DNA of 64,000 bases from Nesterenkonia salmonea. GTDB taxonomy: Bacteria > Actinomycetota > Actinomycetes > Actinomycetales > Micrococcaceae. The notes under the pieces are model-generated. The model was not told where the DNA came from and ran no database searches. It saw only the letters and a list, made by a program, of their open reading frames with translations. The stretch lies in the NCBI RefSeq assembly GCF_005771525.1, contig NZ_VAVZ01000017.1, positions 1 through 64,000 of the forward strand. Reading direction: 5' to 3'. Positions 50,516-60,294 of the stretch are shown here, piece after piece; the stretch's first letter is position 1; the number at the start of each line of letters is the position of its first letter. The translations under genes and the position numbers were made by a program.

Positions 50516-50695
50516 CGTACGCTGACAGGCGAAACTCCTGGGAACACGCTGTAAAACTGCCGTTTCATGCCCAGTTCAGGGCTTGTGCGTGGTAAGTTGC
50601 CACACTGAAAGCCCTTACGCGGCCGCAGATCCGCAGAATGACGCGGAAGTTCGGCCTCAAGGGACAGGAACAAATCAGTCCAGGAGGACAAACAC

Positions 50696-50980
50696 ATGGC
50701 ACTGAACCGTAGCGAGCTCGTTGCAGCAGTCGCAGAGAAGTCCGGTAACTCCCAGGCAGCCGTCAACGGCGTGCTTGATTCCGTCTTCGAGGTCTTCACC
50801 GAGCAGGTCTCCAAGGGCGAGAAGGTCTCCATCCCAGGTTGGCTGTCCGTGGAGCGCACTGAGCGCGCCGCGCGCACCGGCCGCAACCCACAGACCGGCG
50901 AGACCATCCAGATCCCCGCCGGTTACTCCGTGAAGCTCTCCGCAGGGTCCAAGCTGAAGGCTGCCGCAACCGGCAAATGA
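50696..50980 (+). CDS. hup: DNA-binding protein HU
   Basis: A 94-residue histone-like protein with the HU pattern: MALNRSELVAAVAEKSGNSQ, then VLDSVFEVFTEQVSKGEKVS and GRNPQTGETIQIPAGYSVKL. It lacks the long Lys/Ala-rich tail of mycobacterial HU. GGAGG precedes the ATG at 50696. A terminator hairpin follows at 51058. Confidence 0.95.
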   Translation: MALNRSELVAAVAEKSGNSQAAVNGVLDSVFEVFTEQVSKGEKVSIPGWLSVERTERAARTGRNPQTGETIQIPAGYSVKLSAGSKLKAAATGK

Positions 50981-51057
50981 GCCCAAGGCTTACCATTGCA
51001 GTTCCATGAGCTGCACTGAGCGAGCGTCATCGTATGCTCAGCTCAAAACTTCATAGT

Positions 51058-51096
51058 CGACGACCCCCTAGCCTCAGCCGAGGCAGGGGGTCGTCG
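51058..51096 (+). terminator. Terminator-like hairpin after hup
   Basis: A very stable hairpin with arms CGACGACCCCCT and AGGGGGTCGTCG and an inner GCCTC/GAGGC stem, followed by GTGTTTTC. The T run is short, but position and stability fit a terminator for hup. Confidence 0.8.
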
Positions 51097-51126
51097 GTGT
51101 TTTCGACAACTTGTAGAATTTGTCCT

Positions 51127-51324
51127 ATGTCATGGTTCCGCATACAGCAGCTGCTCGTTCAGCCCGACCTTGAGGTGGATGCTCCGGGATGGGCACCGAT
51201 AGTCTTCGCAGGCGGTGCGTTCATCGTCGTCGCTCTTGTGTTGATCTTGATGTGGAAGAAACTCCGACAGTCTGAGCAGTGGCGTGGCGAGCAAGAACCA
51301 CCGGATGACTACGAGAATCGCTGA
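51127..51324 (+). CDS. Small single-helix membrane protein
   Basis: A 65-residue protein: MSWFRIQQLLVQPDLE, one membrane helix (APIVFAGGAFIVVALVLILMW) and a charged tail. It overlaps the start of the CopD-CtaG gene by 20 bases, so the two are coupled. I do not recognise the family. It could assist the copper-handling membrane protein, but there is no direct evidence. Confidence 0.6.
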   Translation: MSWFRIQQLLVQPDLEVDAPGWAPIVFAGGAFIVVALVLILMWKKLRQSEQWRGEQEPPDDYENR

Positions 51325-53377
51325 GCGGCGGACCTGGGCCGCTCCGCTGCCCCTGGCCGCAGCGGCGCTCTCAGCGGGCCTCATAGCGCTGATCGTGGCG
51401 GGTATAGCTACCGGCATAGGGCAAGTGGGTGCAATCTCCGACCCGGGCCTGCTCACCAGGTGGGGACTTCCCACAGCGCGTTATATCCACCACATCGCCA
51501 TGTCAACAACTGTGGCTGCCGCCATTCTGGCCACCGTGGCCATTCCCTTCCGAACGGGGCCCAGAAACAGGCAGGACAGGCAAGCGGGCCAAGAACACCC
51601 TCTCTACACCCGCACGATGCAGATAGCCATGGCCGCGTCGGTCGTGTGGACAGTGGCGGCGATTGCGGTCCTAGTACTCACGTTTTCCTCTTTGGCAGGG
51701 CTCCCCATTTCAGCTGATCAGGGATTCTCAGAAGGGTTCTTTGACTACACACTGAATATTTCAACCGGCCAAGCCTGGCTGACAATCGTGCTCATCGCTG
51801 GCCTGTGTGCCACCCTTCTGGCCGCGGTCCGCCAACCGGCTGGGGTGGGGTTCATCGCAGTCTTGGGCCTGAGCGCGATTGTGCCGATGGCCATGGTGGG
51901 CCACTCTGCATCGGGAGATGATCACACCGCGGCCGTCAACTCACTTGGTCTGCATCTTCTAGGAGTCGTCGTCTGGGTAGGCGGGCTCATCGTCCTGGCC
52001 CTGCTCGCGCCACAGATCGCCGAGACCGCACGAACTCTCAGCTCCAGAGATCAAGGTGGACCGGAAGTCCTCGGGACCGTACTTCGGCGATACTCACTAT
52101 TGGCGGGCCTAGCGCTCATCACTGTTGCCGCCTCTGGTGTCATCAACGCGGAGCTGCGAGTAGAGAACCTCGATCAGCTGTTGGGCACCGACTACGGACG
52201 ACTGCTCGTCCTGAAAACCGTGGCCACAGTGGCCTTGGCCGGTATCGGGTTCGCCCACAGGCGGTGGATCATTCCGCGCATTCTCTCATCAACCCGCCTC
52301 CTGTGGCAGCTGATCATCGTCGAGATCGCACTGATGACGACAGTCATCGGAATCAGCGCGATCCTTGGCCGCACACCGCCGCCAGTACCGGATGATCTTC
52401 CCCCCGACGCCACACCCGCCAGGTTACTGACCGGCTATGACCTGCCGCCCGAGCCCAGCCTGATGAACTTCTTCACCCTGTGGCGTATGGACTGGCTCTG
52501 GATCGCCATCATCCTCTTCCTCGCCATCTGGTACGTGCGCGCCACCGTCAACGTCCGCTCGCGCGGGATCACATGGCCGGTGATGCGTGCGGTCTCCTGG
52601 CTATTCGGCCTAGCCGTGCTGATGTGGATCACGTCCGGGGGTCCTGCTGTCTACGGCATGGTCACCTTCTCGGGGCACATGATCCAGCACATGACGCTGA
52701 CCATGGTCGCCCCCATCTTCCTGGTCATGGGTTCTCCCGTGACTCTCGCCATGCGTGCACTGCCCGTCCGCAGTGACGGCACACGGGGTGCACGGGAATG
52801 GATTCTCTGGCTCGTGCACTCCACGTGGTCGAAGATACTGACCCACCCGATCGTGGCTGCGGTGAACTTCGCAGGCTCTATTCTGCTGTTCTACTACACG
52901 CCGATCTTCGGACTGTCGCTGGAGTATCACCTGGGTCACATCTTCATGACAGTGCACTTCCTGCTCACCGGGTACATCTTTGCGCTCGTGCTCATTGGAC
53001 GGGACCCTCTGCCGTCACGACCGCCCCACTTCGCACGCGTGATCATTCTGCTCGCGACCATGGTCTTCCACGCTTTCTTCGCCGTGGCGCTGATGTCGAC
53101 GGACCAACTGATCCAACCAGAGTGGTTCGGCAACATGGGGCATGGCTGGTTCCCGGCCATCGACGATCAGCACACCGGAAGTGAGTTGATGTGGGGCCTT
53201 GGTGAGATTCCAGCGGTGATATTGGGGGTGATCGTCTGCATCCAATGGGCTAAGGACGATACCCGGGAGATGAAACGGCTTGATAGAGAGGCTGAGCGCA
53301 CCGACCACGCCGAGCTTGAGGCCTATAACCAGATGTTCGAGGAGATGTCCGAGCAGGATACTGCGCCCCGCCGGTAA
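51305..53377 (+). CDS. CopD-CtaG fusion, copper handling and cytochrome oxidase assembly
   Basis: A 690-residue polytopic protein. Residues about 190-330 match CopD (LNSLGLHLLGVVVWVGGLIV, RRYSLLAGLALITVAASGVI). Residues about 385-660 match caa3-type CtaG (SFLLAIWYVRATV-like entry, MVTFSGHMIQHMTLTMVAPI, YHLGHIFMTVHFLLTGYIF). His residues in the CtaG helices suit copper or heme-oxidase assembly. This fused architecture is common in actinobacteria. ATG 51305 is used because a GTG at 51284 lacks a ribosome binding site. Confidence 0.87.
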   Translation: MTTRIAERRTWAAPLPLAAAALSAGLIALIVAGIATGIGQVGAISDPGLLTRWGLPTARYIHHIAMSTTVAAAILATVAIPFRTGPRNRQDRQAGQEHPLYTRTMQIAMAASVVWTVAAIAVLVLTFSSLAGLPISADQGFSEGFFDYTLNISTGQAWLTIVLIAGLCATLLAAVRQPAGVGFIAVLGLSAIVPMAMVGHSASGDDHTAAVNSLGLHLLGVVVWVGGLIVLALLAPQIAETARTLSSRDQGGPEVLGTVLRRYSLLAGLALITVAASGVINAELRVENLDQLLGTDYGRLLVLKTVATVALAGIGFAHRRWIIPRILSSTRLLWQLIIVEIALMTTVIGISAILGRTPPPVPDDLPPDATPARLLTGYDLPPEPSLMNFFTLWRMDWLWIAIILFLAIWYVRATVNVRSRGITWPVMRAVSWLFGLAVLMWITSGGPAVYGMVTFSGHMIQHMTLTMVAPIFLVMGSPVTLAMRALPVRSDGTRGAREWILWLVHSTWSKILTHPIVAAVNFAGSILLFYYTPIFGLSLEYHLGHIFMTVHFLLTGYIFALVLIGRDPLPSRPPHFARVIILLATMVFHAFFAVALMSTDQLIQPEWFGNMGHGWFPAIDDQHTGSELMWGLGEIPAVILGVIVCIQWAKDDTREMKRLDREAERTDHAELEAYNQMFEEMSEQDTAPRR

Positions 53378-53465
53378 TACAGAGTCATACGCGGAACAGA
53401 ACGGTTCTGCGACTGGTTGACTCAACAGACACCGACATCCTGACCTCGTCCGGAGGAAACCACGC

Positions 53466-55412
53466 ATGACAGAGACGATTCGACGCACCAGCCGAGTGCG
53501 CGCATCTGAGCTGCTTGGCCGTAACTGGCTCAACACCGGCGGCAAACAGCTCAGCCTCGAGCAGCTGCGCGGGAAAATCATCATCCTAGACTTCTGGACC
53601 TTCTGCTGCATCAACTGCTTGCACGTGCTGGATGAGCTGAGGCCGTTGGAAGAGAAATATGCAGATGTCTTGGTCACTGTCGGAGTGCACTCCCCGAAGT
53701 TTGAGCATGAGGCCGATCCCGATGCCTTGGCTGCTGCCGTTGAGCGTTACGAGATTGAACACCCAGTGCTCGATGACCCGGAACTGATCACCTGGCAGGC
53801 CTACTCCGCGAGAGCATGGCCCACCTTGGTTGTAGTAGACCCAGAAGGTTACATTGCCGCCTCGCTCTCCGGTGAAGGGCACGTGGCAGGACTGTCCTCG
53901 CTGGTGGATGAACTGGTCGCAGAACATGAGGCGAAAGGCACTCTGCATCGTGGCGATGGTCCCTACGTGGCGCCTGAACCAGTCTCACGCACTCTGCGTT
54001 TCCCCGGTAAGGCACTTCCTGTCAGCCGGGCCCTCAACGGATCAACGGAGGGCTTTCTGGTGGTTGACACAGGGCACCACCGGATCCTGCACCTGGGCTC
54101 TGACCTTGAAACAGTCATCGACGTATGGGGTTCAGGGGAGAAGGGCTACGCCGACGGGGCAGCAACAACGGCCCATTTCAATGAGCCGCAGGGTGTCACG
54201 ATCCTCCCTGAGAAGCTTGCCGAGCAGGTCGGCTACGACGTAGTCGTTGCAGATACGGTCAACCACAGGCTTCGCGGTATCAACGTCGCCACTGGAGCAG
54301 TCACCACGTTGGCCGGCAACGGCGTGCAACGACTCCTTGACGCCGAACGCACACGCGCCACGCAGGTTATCGGGTCACTCGGGACCGATGCGCTCGAGAT
54401 CTCGCTTTCTTCCCCTTGGGACGTGCTGTGGTCGGAGAACTTGGACAGTGTTGTGGTCGCTATGGCAGGCACCCATCAGATCTTTCGCTTCGACCCAGCT
54501 ACCGGCGAACTCTCGGTCTACGCCGGCACTGGACTTGAAGGGTTGACCGACGGGCCGCCAGCAGAAGCCTGGTTCGCACAGACTTCGGGCCTCGCCGAAG
54601 ACTCCAACGGAGACCTCTGGATCGCCGATTCTGAGACCTCGGCCCTGAGAGTCCTCCGCACCTCCGCCAACCGGGGCGCCCCTGAAGTGGAGACTCTCAT
54701 CGGAGAAGGCCTTTTCGACTTCGGTTTCCGCGATGGTCAACCTGCCCAAGCACGTCTACAGCACCCGCTGGGCGTCACGAGCCTTCCTGACGGGTCCATC
54801 CTGGTGGCAGATACCTACAACGGCGCGATTCGGCGTTACAAGGCCGAGCACACCGCCGCAGACGGCACTATTGTTCCCGCCGCGGTGTCCACCGTCGCCC
54901 GGGGGCTCAAGGAGCCTTCAGATGTGCTGCTGGACACCGATGGCACGACCATCCTGGTGGTTGAGACCAACGCCCACCAGCTTGTTCGGATCGCAGTGCC
55001 TGAGGAGTACCTGACCATCGATGAGGGAGCGACCCAGACTCAGCGTCCACGCACCCCGGTGGCATCCGGGGAGTTCGGCCTTAGCGTCAGTTTCCAAGCC
55101 CCCACGGGTCAGAAGCTGGATTACCGATGGGGAGACCCCACGCAGCTGCAGGTCTCCGCCACCCCCACTGAGCTCATCACCTCCGGGGGCGGAACAACGG
55201 AAGGTCTGAGTCGCACCCTGCAGCTGAACCCTGATGTCACCGAAGGTGTTCTGCACATCACTGCCCGTGCAGCAGCCTGCGACGGTGACCCAGGGGAAGA
55301 AATCCCCATGCATGCAGCCTGCCACCTGTACCAGCAGGATTGGGGTATTCCAGTGGTACTCGACGACACCGGAGATCAGGAGCTCACTTTGGACCTCCGG
55401 GGAGTGAAATAG
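53466..55412 (+). CDS. NHLRC2-like thioredoxin/NHL-repeat protein
   Basis: A 648-residue protein: a thioredoxin-like domain (residues 1-160) with active site FCCINCLH (Cys 48 and Cys 51 as the CxxC pair), then an NHL-repeat beta propeller (about 180-500; GFLVVDTGHHRILHL, VVADTVNHRLRGIN, ILVADTYNGAIRRY) and a C-terminal beta domain. The order matches NHLRC2, whose role is uncertain. No signal peptide is seen, so it is cytosolic. It begins at ATG 53466 with GGAGG upstream. Confidence 0.88.
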   Translation: MTETIRRTSRVRASELLGRNWLNTGGKQLSLEQLRGKIIILDFWTFCCINCLHVLDELRPLEEKYADVLVTVGVHSPKFEHEADPDALAAAVERYEIEHPVLDDPELITWQAYSARAWPTLVVVDPEGYIAASLSGEGHVAGLSSLVDELVAEHEAKGTLHRGDGPYVAPEPVSRTLRFPGKALPVSRALNGSTEGFLVVDTGHHRILHLGSDLETVIDVWGSGEKGYADGAATTAHFNEPQGVTILPEKLAEQVGYDVVVADTVNHRLRGINVATGAVTTLAGNGVQRLLDAERTRATQVIGSLGTDALEISLSSPWDVLWSENLDSVVVAMAGTHQIFRFDPATGELSVYAGTGLEGLTDGPPAEAWFAQTSGLAEDSNGDLWIADSETSALRVLRTSANRGAPEVETLIGEGLFDFGFRDGQPAQARLQHPLGVTSLPDGSILVADTYNGAIRRYKAEHTAADGTIVPAAVSTVARGLKEPSDVLLDTDGTTILVVETNAHQLVRIAVPEEYLTIDEGATQTQRPRTPVASGEFGLSVSFQAPTGQKLDYRWGDPTQLQVSATPTELITSGGGTTEGLSRTLQLNPDVTEGVLHITARAAACDGDPGEEIPMHAACHLYQQDWGIPVVLDDTGDQELTLDLRGVK

Positions 55413-55414
55413 CC

Positions 55415-56554
55415 TCAGTCGTTCGAGGTGAACGCGGCTGAGAGCTTCACGCGCTGACCCATCTTCAACAGAGACCGACTGTAGATCTTCGCGGCCAGGG
55501 CCATCACCAGAGCAGTGGTGAGGACCAGCAGTCCCATGGAGACAATGGGTTCGAACCACTCGGCGGCGTCGTCGAAAAGTCGCACAGACATCGACACCGG
55601 TGCGGTGAAGGGGATGTAGGACGTCAAGGTCATCGCGAACTCATTGTCTAAGAAAATCAGCACCACAAAGTAGGGGACCATGACCAGCATCATGGCCGGG
55701 GTCATCACGCTGCCGGAGTCCTCCTGGCGCGATACCAGCGAAGCCGAAGCTGCGAAGACACTGGCGATCAACACGAAGCCCGGGATGAAGAACAGAACGA
55801 ACCACAGCATGGGCCAGGAGAGCATCTGCAGGAAGGCCAACTGACCTGAAAGAGCAAGGCCCAGCGCTGCGGAGCCACCCATGATGAGGGCTTGCAGGAG
55901 AGCCACCACCGAGTTGCCGAGGATCTTGCCCGCCAACAGGGCGCGGGCCGGGATGGCTGAAAGCAGGATCTCGACGATCCGGTTCTGTTTTTCCTGAATG
56001 GTGTTCTGCATGATCATCACGCCGGATCCCATAGCGACGAACATGAAAATCAGTCCGAAGCCTAGCGCGGCGAAGTAACGCATCATCGAGTCAGCACCGT
56101 CGGTTTCAAGAACCTCAACCGTCGGTGTGACTGAGAGTTGTTGCGCGGCGCTGACCGGAGCCTCATCCAGGCCGATCAGGTGGACTCCAATTGGGGAGTC
56201 TTGGTCTTCAGTGATGATAGCTTCCACCTCGCCGTCGCGAAGCAGCTGTTCTGCTTCCTGCATGGAGTCGGCTGAGGTGAGGCTGAACCCTGACTGTTCC
56301 ACCTGCTGTTCGGCGTCCTGGCTGATTCCTGTGGTCACCACGGGAATCTGGTCCTCGTCGTCGCCTCCTCCGAAGAAGCCGGTGGCGACGATTCCTCCCA
56401 CAATGATGACGACTGTGATCAAAGTAGAAATGATGAACGACTTGGAGCGAACCTGCGTGCTGATTTCACGGAGGGCCACTAGGCGGGTGGCGGCGGCAGT
56501 GCTCAGACGGGTCTTAGAGGAAGCGGTAGGTTCCTGCACAGTGGCGGTGCTCAT
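55415..56554 (-). CDS. NatB-like ABC-2 permease
   Basis: A 379-residue ABC-2 permease: a first helix near residues 40-60, a large extracytoplasmic loop (about 65-165), then five or six helices with QNTIQEKQNRIVEILLSAIP and SLVSRQEDSGSVMTPAMMLV. The layout matches NatB-type sodium or antimicrobial exporters. Its start overlaps the ATPase stop by four bases. It ends two bases after the convergent NHLRC2-like gene. Confidence 0.88.
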   Translation of the reverse strand: MSTATVQEPTASSKTRLSTAAATRLVALREISTQVRSKSFIISTLITVVIIVGGIVATGFFGGGDDEDQIPVVTTGISQDAEQQVEQSGFSLTSADSMQEAEQLLRDGEVEAIITEDQDSPIGVHLIGLDEAPVSAAQQLSVTPTVEVLETDGADSMMRYFAALGFGLIFMFVAMGSGVMIMQNTIQEKQNRIVEILLSAIPARALLAGKILGNSVVALLQALIMGGSAALGLALSGQLAFLQMLSWPMLWFVLFFIPGFVLIASVFAASASLVSRQEDSGSVMTPAMMLVMVPYFVVLIFLDNEFAMTLTSYIPFTAPVSMSVRLFDDAAEWFEPIVSMGLLVLTTALVMALAAKIYSRSLLKMGQRVKLSAAFTSND

Positions 56555-57468
56555 CGGGTGGCCTCCTGTGGCAGCGTGGGGGCAGAGTCATTGGTGAAGT
56601 CGCGGAAGATTTCACTCAGGGTGGGCAGCACCGGCACGAAGCGTGTCACGGGGCCGCGTTGGACAGCATCTTGGAGTAGTTGCTGGGCAGCGGACTCTTC
56701 CGCGCGGAAGATGACCCTGTTCTCGGTAGCCTCATCGGTGCGGATGCCGGAATGGTTCTGGACCCAGCTGAGGTCCGCATCAGAGGCGAGTTCATAGCGC
56801 AGTGTCCCGTGGCGGCGTCGTAAATCTTCACGGTCGCCTGCTGCCAGGATCTTGCCGTCTCCAATGATGATGAGGTCATCGCAGAGTCGCTCGACAACGT
56901 CCAACTGATGCGAACTGAACAGCACCACAGCACCGGAGGCTGCTTTCTCCGTGAGCACGTTGAGCACCAAGTCAACAGCGAAGGGGTCCAGACCGGAGAA
57001 AGGCTCGTCCAAGATGAGCACATCCGGCTCATGCACCAAGCTGGCGGCGATCTGCACTCGCTGCTGATTGCCCAGGGAAAGGGCCTCCAACGGGTCCTTG
57101 AGCCGTTCGCTGAGGCCCAGCTGGGTGAGCAGGTCCACGGCGCGGGTCGTGGCCTCGGACTTGCTGTAGCCGTGAAGCCTAGCCAGGTAGGTGATCTGCT
57201 CGGCTACTTTCATTTTGGGGTAAAGGCCACGCTCGGATGGCATGTAGCCGAACCGGGACCGAGCTTGGGATCCCAGTTCTGCACCGTCGAGCCGCATGTG
57301 GCCCGAATCGGCAGCCAGGACGCCCAAGATGATGCGCATCGTGGTGGTCTTACCTGCTCCGTTGCCACCAACGAAGCCAGTCAGCTTGCCTCTCTCGGCG
57401 CTCAGGCTGACATCGTGGAGGACCTGCTTTCCTGAAAAGGATCGGCAAATATCTTGCAACTCCAGCAT
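56551..57468 (-). CDS. NatA-like ABC ATP-binding subunit
   Basis: A 305-residue ATPase with Walker A GGNGAGKTTTMRIILG, signature ALSLGNQQRVQIAAS and Walker B VLILDEPFSGLDPFAV. The C-terminal part resembles NatA-type ATPases. ATG 57468 (MLELQDICRS) is favoured because the fold starts there; ATG 57504 would add a basic 12-residue extension. It is the first gene of a two-gene exporter operon. Confidence 0.88.
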   Translation of the reverse strand: MLELQDICRSFSGKQVLHDVSLSAERGKLTGFVGGNGAGKTTTMRIILGVLAADSGHMRLDGAELGSQARSRFGYMPSERGLYPKMKVAEQITYLARLHGYSKSEATTRAVDLLTQLGLSERLKDPLEALSLGNQQRVQIAASLVHEPDVLILDEPFSGLDPFAVDLVLNVLTEKAASGAVVLFSSHQLDVVERLCDDLIIIGDGKILAAGDREDLRRRHGTLRYELASDADLSWVQNHSGIRTDEATENRVIFRAEESAAQQLLQDAVQRGPVTRFVPVLPTLSEIFRDFTNDSAPTLPQEATR

Positions 57469-57677
57469 GCGGTGGGATCGCCCCTTTAGTTGTGTGAGCC
57501 TCATGAAGTTTCTGTGTCGATGTCACCCTAGCGACGCTCCAACGCGGTGAACATCATCCTCAGGAGGTATTCGAATCATCATCCTTGCGCTCGGGTACTC
57601 CTCAGAGGGCAGAATTGGATAGGCTCAGTCACATACCTTCGACACCCAAGGCATATTGGCGAAAGGCGCGTGAACCT

Positions 57678-58154
57678 ATGACCACTATGGTCGTCGTCGC
57701 GAGCAAGCACGGCTCCACTGCTGAGATTGGCGAGCGAATCGCCTCGATACTGTCCGCCCGAGGGGTGAAAGCGCACGTCAAAGACGTTAGCGAGGCGGAC
57801 AAGTGGCTCTACGAGACAGACAACGTGGTGGTCGGGATTCCGGTGTATCGGCAGAAACTCATGAGTGAAGGTTCCCTCTTCCTCGAGGCTAACCGGACGG
57901 AGTTGGCAGGAAAACCGCTCTTTCTCTTCGCCGTGGGCGGAGGTCCTGTACTGGACCCCAAACTCGTTGACCAGCTCAAAAAGTACCCCCACCGTGAAGT
58001 CACCTATTTCCAGGGTGCAATGGACGAGGCCAAGATGAGCTTCTTCGAGAAGCTCCAGCTCAGAGTGGTCAAGGCCCCCAGCGATGCGGACTTCAGGGAC
58101 TGGCCCGCCATCGAAGACTGGGCCAACGGACTACTGGCCTACGGCGTTAACTGA
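57678..58154 (+). CDS. Flavodoxin-domain protein (HemG-like)
   Basis: A 158-residue protein with the flavodoxin P-loop VVVASKHGSTAEIGERIA, then VVGIPVYRQKLMSEGSLFL and LFLFAVGGGP. It resembles menaquinone-dependent protoporphyrinogen oxidase HemG-like flavodoxins. A role in heme synthesis is uncertain; no other heme gene is nearby. ATG 57678 has AAAGG upstream. Confidence 0.75.
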   Translation: MTTMVVVASKHGSTAEIGERIASILSARGVKAHVKDVSEADKWLYETDNVVVGIPVYRQKLMSEGSLFLEANRTELAGKPLFLFAVGGGPVLDPKLVDQLKKYPHREVTYFQGAMDEAKMSFFEKLQLRVVKAPSDADFRDWPAIEDWANGLLAYGVN

Positions 58155-58166
58155 GCATTGGCCTCC

Positions 58167-59399
58167 ATGCCAGCGTTCGACGTTGCGAGTCTGCGCAGTC
58201 ACTTTCCGTCTCTGGACGCCGGAGTCGCATTCTTCGATGCGCCCGGGGGTACTCAGACTCCGCGTCCGGTGGGCGATGCTATCGCCGCTACCCTGACTGC
58301 GCCGCTATCCAATAGAGGCACCCAATCTGTTTCTGAGTTGAACGCCGAGCGGGTGGTGAGTGAGTTCCGCGGTGCCTTCGCTGATCTGCTGGCCGCTGAT
58401 CCTCGGGGCATTGTCTACGGACGCAGCGCCACCCAGCTCACCTACGACTTCTCCCGGCACCTGTCTAGGGATTGGGGCCCCGGCGATGAAGTGGTGGTGA
58501 CCCGGCTCGATCATGATTCCAATGTGCGCCCCTGGGTTCAGGCAGCAGAACGCACCGGCGCCACGGTGCAGTGGATTGACCTTGACCCCAAGACCGGTGA
58601 ACTGGACACCTCGAGCCTTAGCACCACCATCAACGCGCGCACCCGGCTGGTCGCGGTGACCGCGGCGTCCAACCTCATTGGCACGGTCCCCGATGTTGCT
58701 GCCATTGCGGAGGCCGCTCACAGTGTTGGGGCGCTTGTGTATGTGGATGGAGTGCACTACACCGCACACCGGTTGGTGGATCTCTCCGAGCTCGGTGCTG
58801 ACTTCTTTGTGTGCTCCCCGTACAAGTTCATGGGACCGCACTGCGCTGTCCTTGCCGCTGCACCCCAGCTGCTGGAGTCCATGACACCCGACAAGCTGCT
58901 CCCGTCTCCGAATGCCGTGCCGGAACGCTTTGAGTTTGGCACCCTTCCGTACGAGATCATGGCTGGGGCTACAGCTGCGGTGGACTTCATCGCCGGCGTT
59001 GGCTCCGAATCCGACGGCGGTAGTAGACGAGACATGCTCAATCGTGCCCATCACCTCATTGGTGAACACGAGCACCGGCTCGCTGCCCGCATCCTGAGCA
59101 CTGTCGAGCGCGAACTGGATGGTAGAGCCCTAGTGCACTCAACCGCAGCGGACCGGACTCCGACCTTGTTCCTCAGTTTCCCTGGTAGGGGCTCCCAAGA
59201 GATCTCCCGCGAACTCCACCACGCAGACATTCACGCACCCGCAGGTTCCTTCTACGCCTATGAGACATTCAACAGACTCCGAGTAGAGGACGACGCAGGC
59301 CTGCGTCTCGGTGTGGCTCCCTACACCAGCGAGGGCGAAGTCGACCGCCTCCTCGATGCGCTCATTTCAACAGTGTCGATTGCCCCTAGAAGGAGCTAA
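58167..59399 (+). CDS. Cysteine-desulfurase-like class V aminotransferase
   Basis: A 410-residue PLP protein of the NifS/SufS-like group: PGGTQTPRPVGDAIAATL, YGRSATQLTYDFSRHLS, the PLP-contacting VDGVHYTAHRLVD and the Schiff-base lysine in FFVCSPYKFMGPH. It could release sulfur from cysteine or act on another amino acid; many stand-alone paralogs lack a known role. ATG 58167 follows a TTG at 58158, which is an alternative start. It is four bases ahead of the aldo/keto reductase gene. Confidence 0.85.
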   Translation: MPAFDVASLRSHFPSLDAGVAFFDAPGGTQTPRPVGDAIAATLTAPLSNRGTQSVSELNAERVVSEFRGAFADLLAADPRGIVYGRSATQLTYDFSRHLSRDWGPGDEVVVTRLDHDSNVRPWVQAAERTGATVQWIDLDPKTGELDTSSLSTTINARTRLVAVTAASNLIGTVPDVAAIAEAAHSVGALVYVDGVHYTAHRLVDLSELGADFFVCSPYKFMGPHCAVLAAAPQLLESMTPDKLLPSPNAVPERFEFGTLPYEIMAGATAAVDFIAGVGSESDGGSRRDMLNRAHHLIGEHEHRLAARILSTVERELDGRALVHSTAADRTPTLFLSFPGRGSQEISRELHHADIHAPAGSFYAYETFNRLRVEDDAGLRLGVAPYTSEGEVDRLLDALISTVSIAPRRS

Positions 59400-59403
59400 A
59401 CAC

Positions 59404-60258
59404 ATGTCGGAGACCCCACACACCACCGTAGAATCCACCACGCTGAACGACGGAACGACTCTTCCGATTCTCGGTCTCGGCACCTACCGGCTGCGCGGAC
59501 GAGTCGGTGCTGAGGCAGTGAAGTCAGCAATCGAGTCCGGCTATAGACTGCTCGACTCGGCATACAACTACGAGAATGAAGGTTCAGTCGGCGCCGGGAT
59601 CTCAGCAGCCGGTGTGGACCGGGAAGATCTTCGGGTCACCACCAAGCTGCCTGGGCGCTACCACGAGCGTGATCAGGCCATCGTGGCAGTGGAAGAGTCA
59701 CTTTTCAGGGCAGGCCTGGACTACTTTGACCTCTGCCTGATCCACTGGCCCAATCCCAAGCAGGGAAAGTACGTGGAAGCTTGGAGAGCACTTATTGAAC
59801 TACGCGAACGTGGTCTGGTGCGCTCCATTGGTGTCAGCAATTTCCTCACCGAACATCTGGAGAAGCTGCAGCAGGAGACCGGAGTGCTCCCAAGCGTCAA
59901 CCAATTGGAGATTCACCCGTGGTTCCCTCAGGCGGATGCCATTGAGGCGAATCAAGAGCTGGGAATAGCTGTTGAGGCCTGGAGCCCGGTAGGCCGACAT
60001 TCTGCACTACAGCAGGAACCTATTGTGGCTGAGGTGGCCAGCGAAGTGAATCGCAGCTTGGTGCAGACTCTGCTGCGCTGGCACATCCAACGCGGAACGA
60101 TCCCCATCCCCAAGTCGGCCGACCCGCAGCGCCAACGCGAGAACCTGAACCTCTTCGACTTCGCTCTTACCCAAGAGCAGGTTGACCGAATCTCATCCCT
60201 CGCCCGGTCCGACGGTCGTTTGAAAGGGCAAGACCCGGCGGTCTACGAAGAGTTCTGA
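59404..60258 (+). CDS. Aldo/keto reductase (DkgA-like)
   Basis: A 284-residue NADPH-dependent reductase with GLGTYRLRGRVGAEAVKSAI, the tetrad Asp and Tyr in LLDSAYNYENE, Lys in VTTKLPG and His in LIHWPNP, plus IPIPKSADPQRQRENL at the cofactor site. It reduces aldehydes or 2,5-diketogluconate-like substrates. The ATG has GAAGGAG upstream. It is convergent with purL. Confidence 0.92.
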   Translation: MSETPHTTVESTTLNDGTTLPILGLGTYRLRGRVGAEAVKSAIESGYRLLDSAYNYENEGSVGAGISAAGVDREDLRVTTKLPGRYHERDQAIVAVEESLFRAGLDYFDLCLIHWPNPKQGKYVEAWRALIELRERGLVRSIGVSNFLTEHLEKLQQETGVLPSVNQLEIHPWFPQADAIEANQELGIAVEAWSPVGRHSALQQEPIVAEVASEVNRSLVQTLLRWHIQRGTIPIPKSADPQRQRENLNLFDFALTQEQVDRISSLARSDGRLKGQDPAVYEEF

Positions 60259-60294
60259 GACGACGCGTGAGTGGGCCAGGTCAGCAGGACTGAG

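Noticed and set aside
53397-53409. CAGAAC-G-GTTCTG palindrome before the NHLRC2-like gene
   Set aside because: Short and single; no regulator gene nearby and no second copy noticed.
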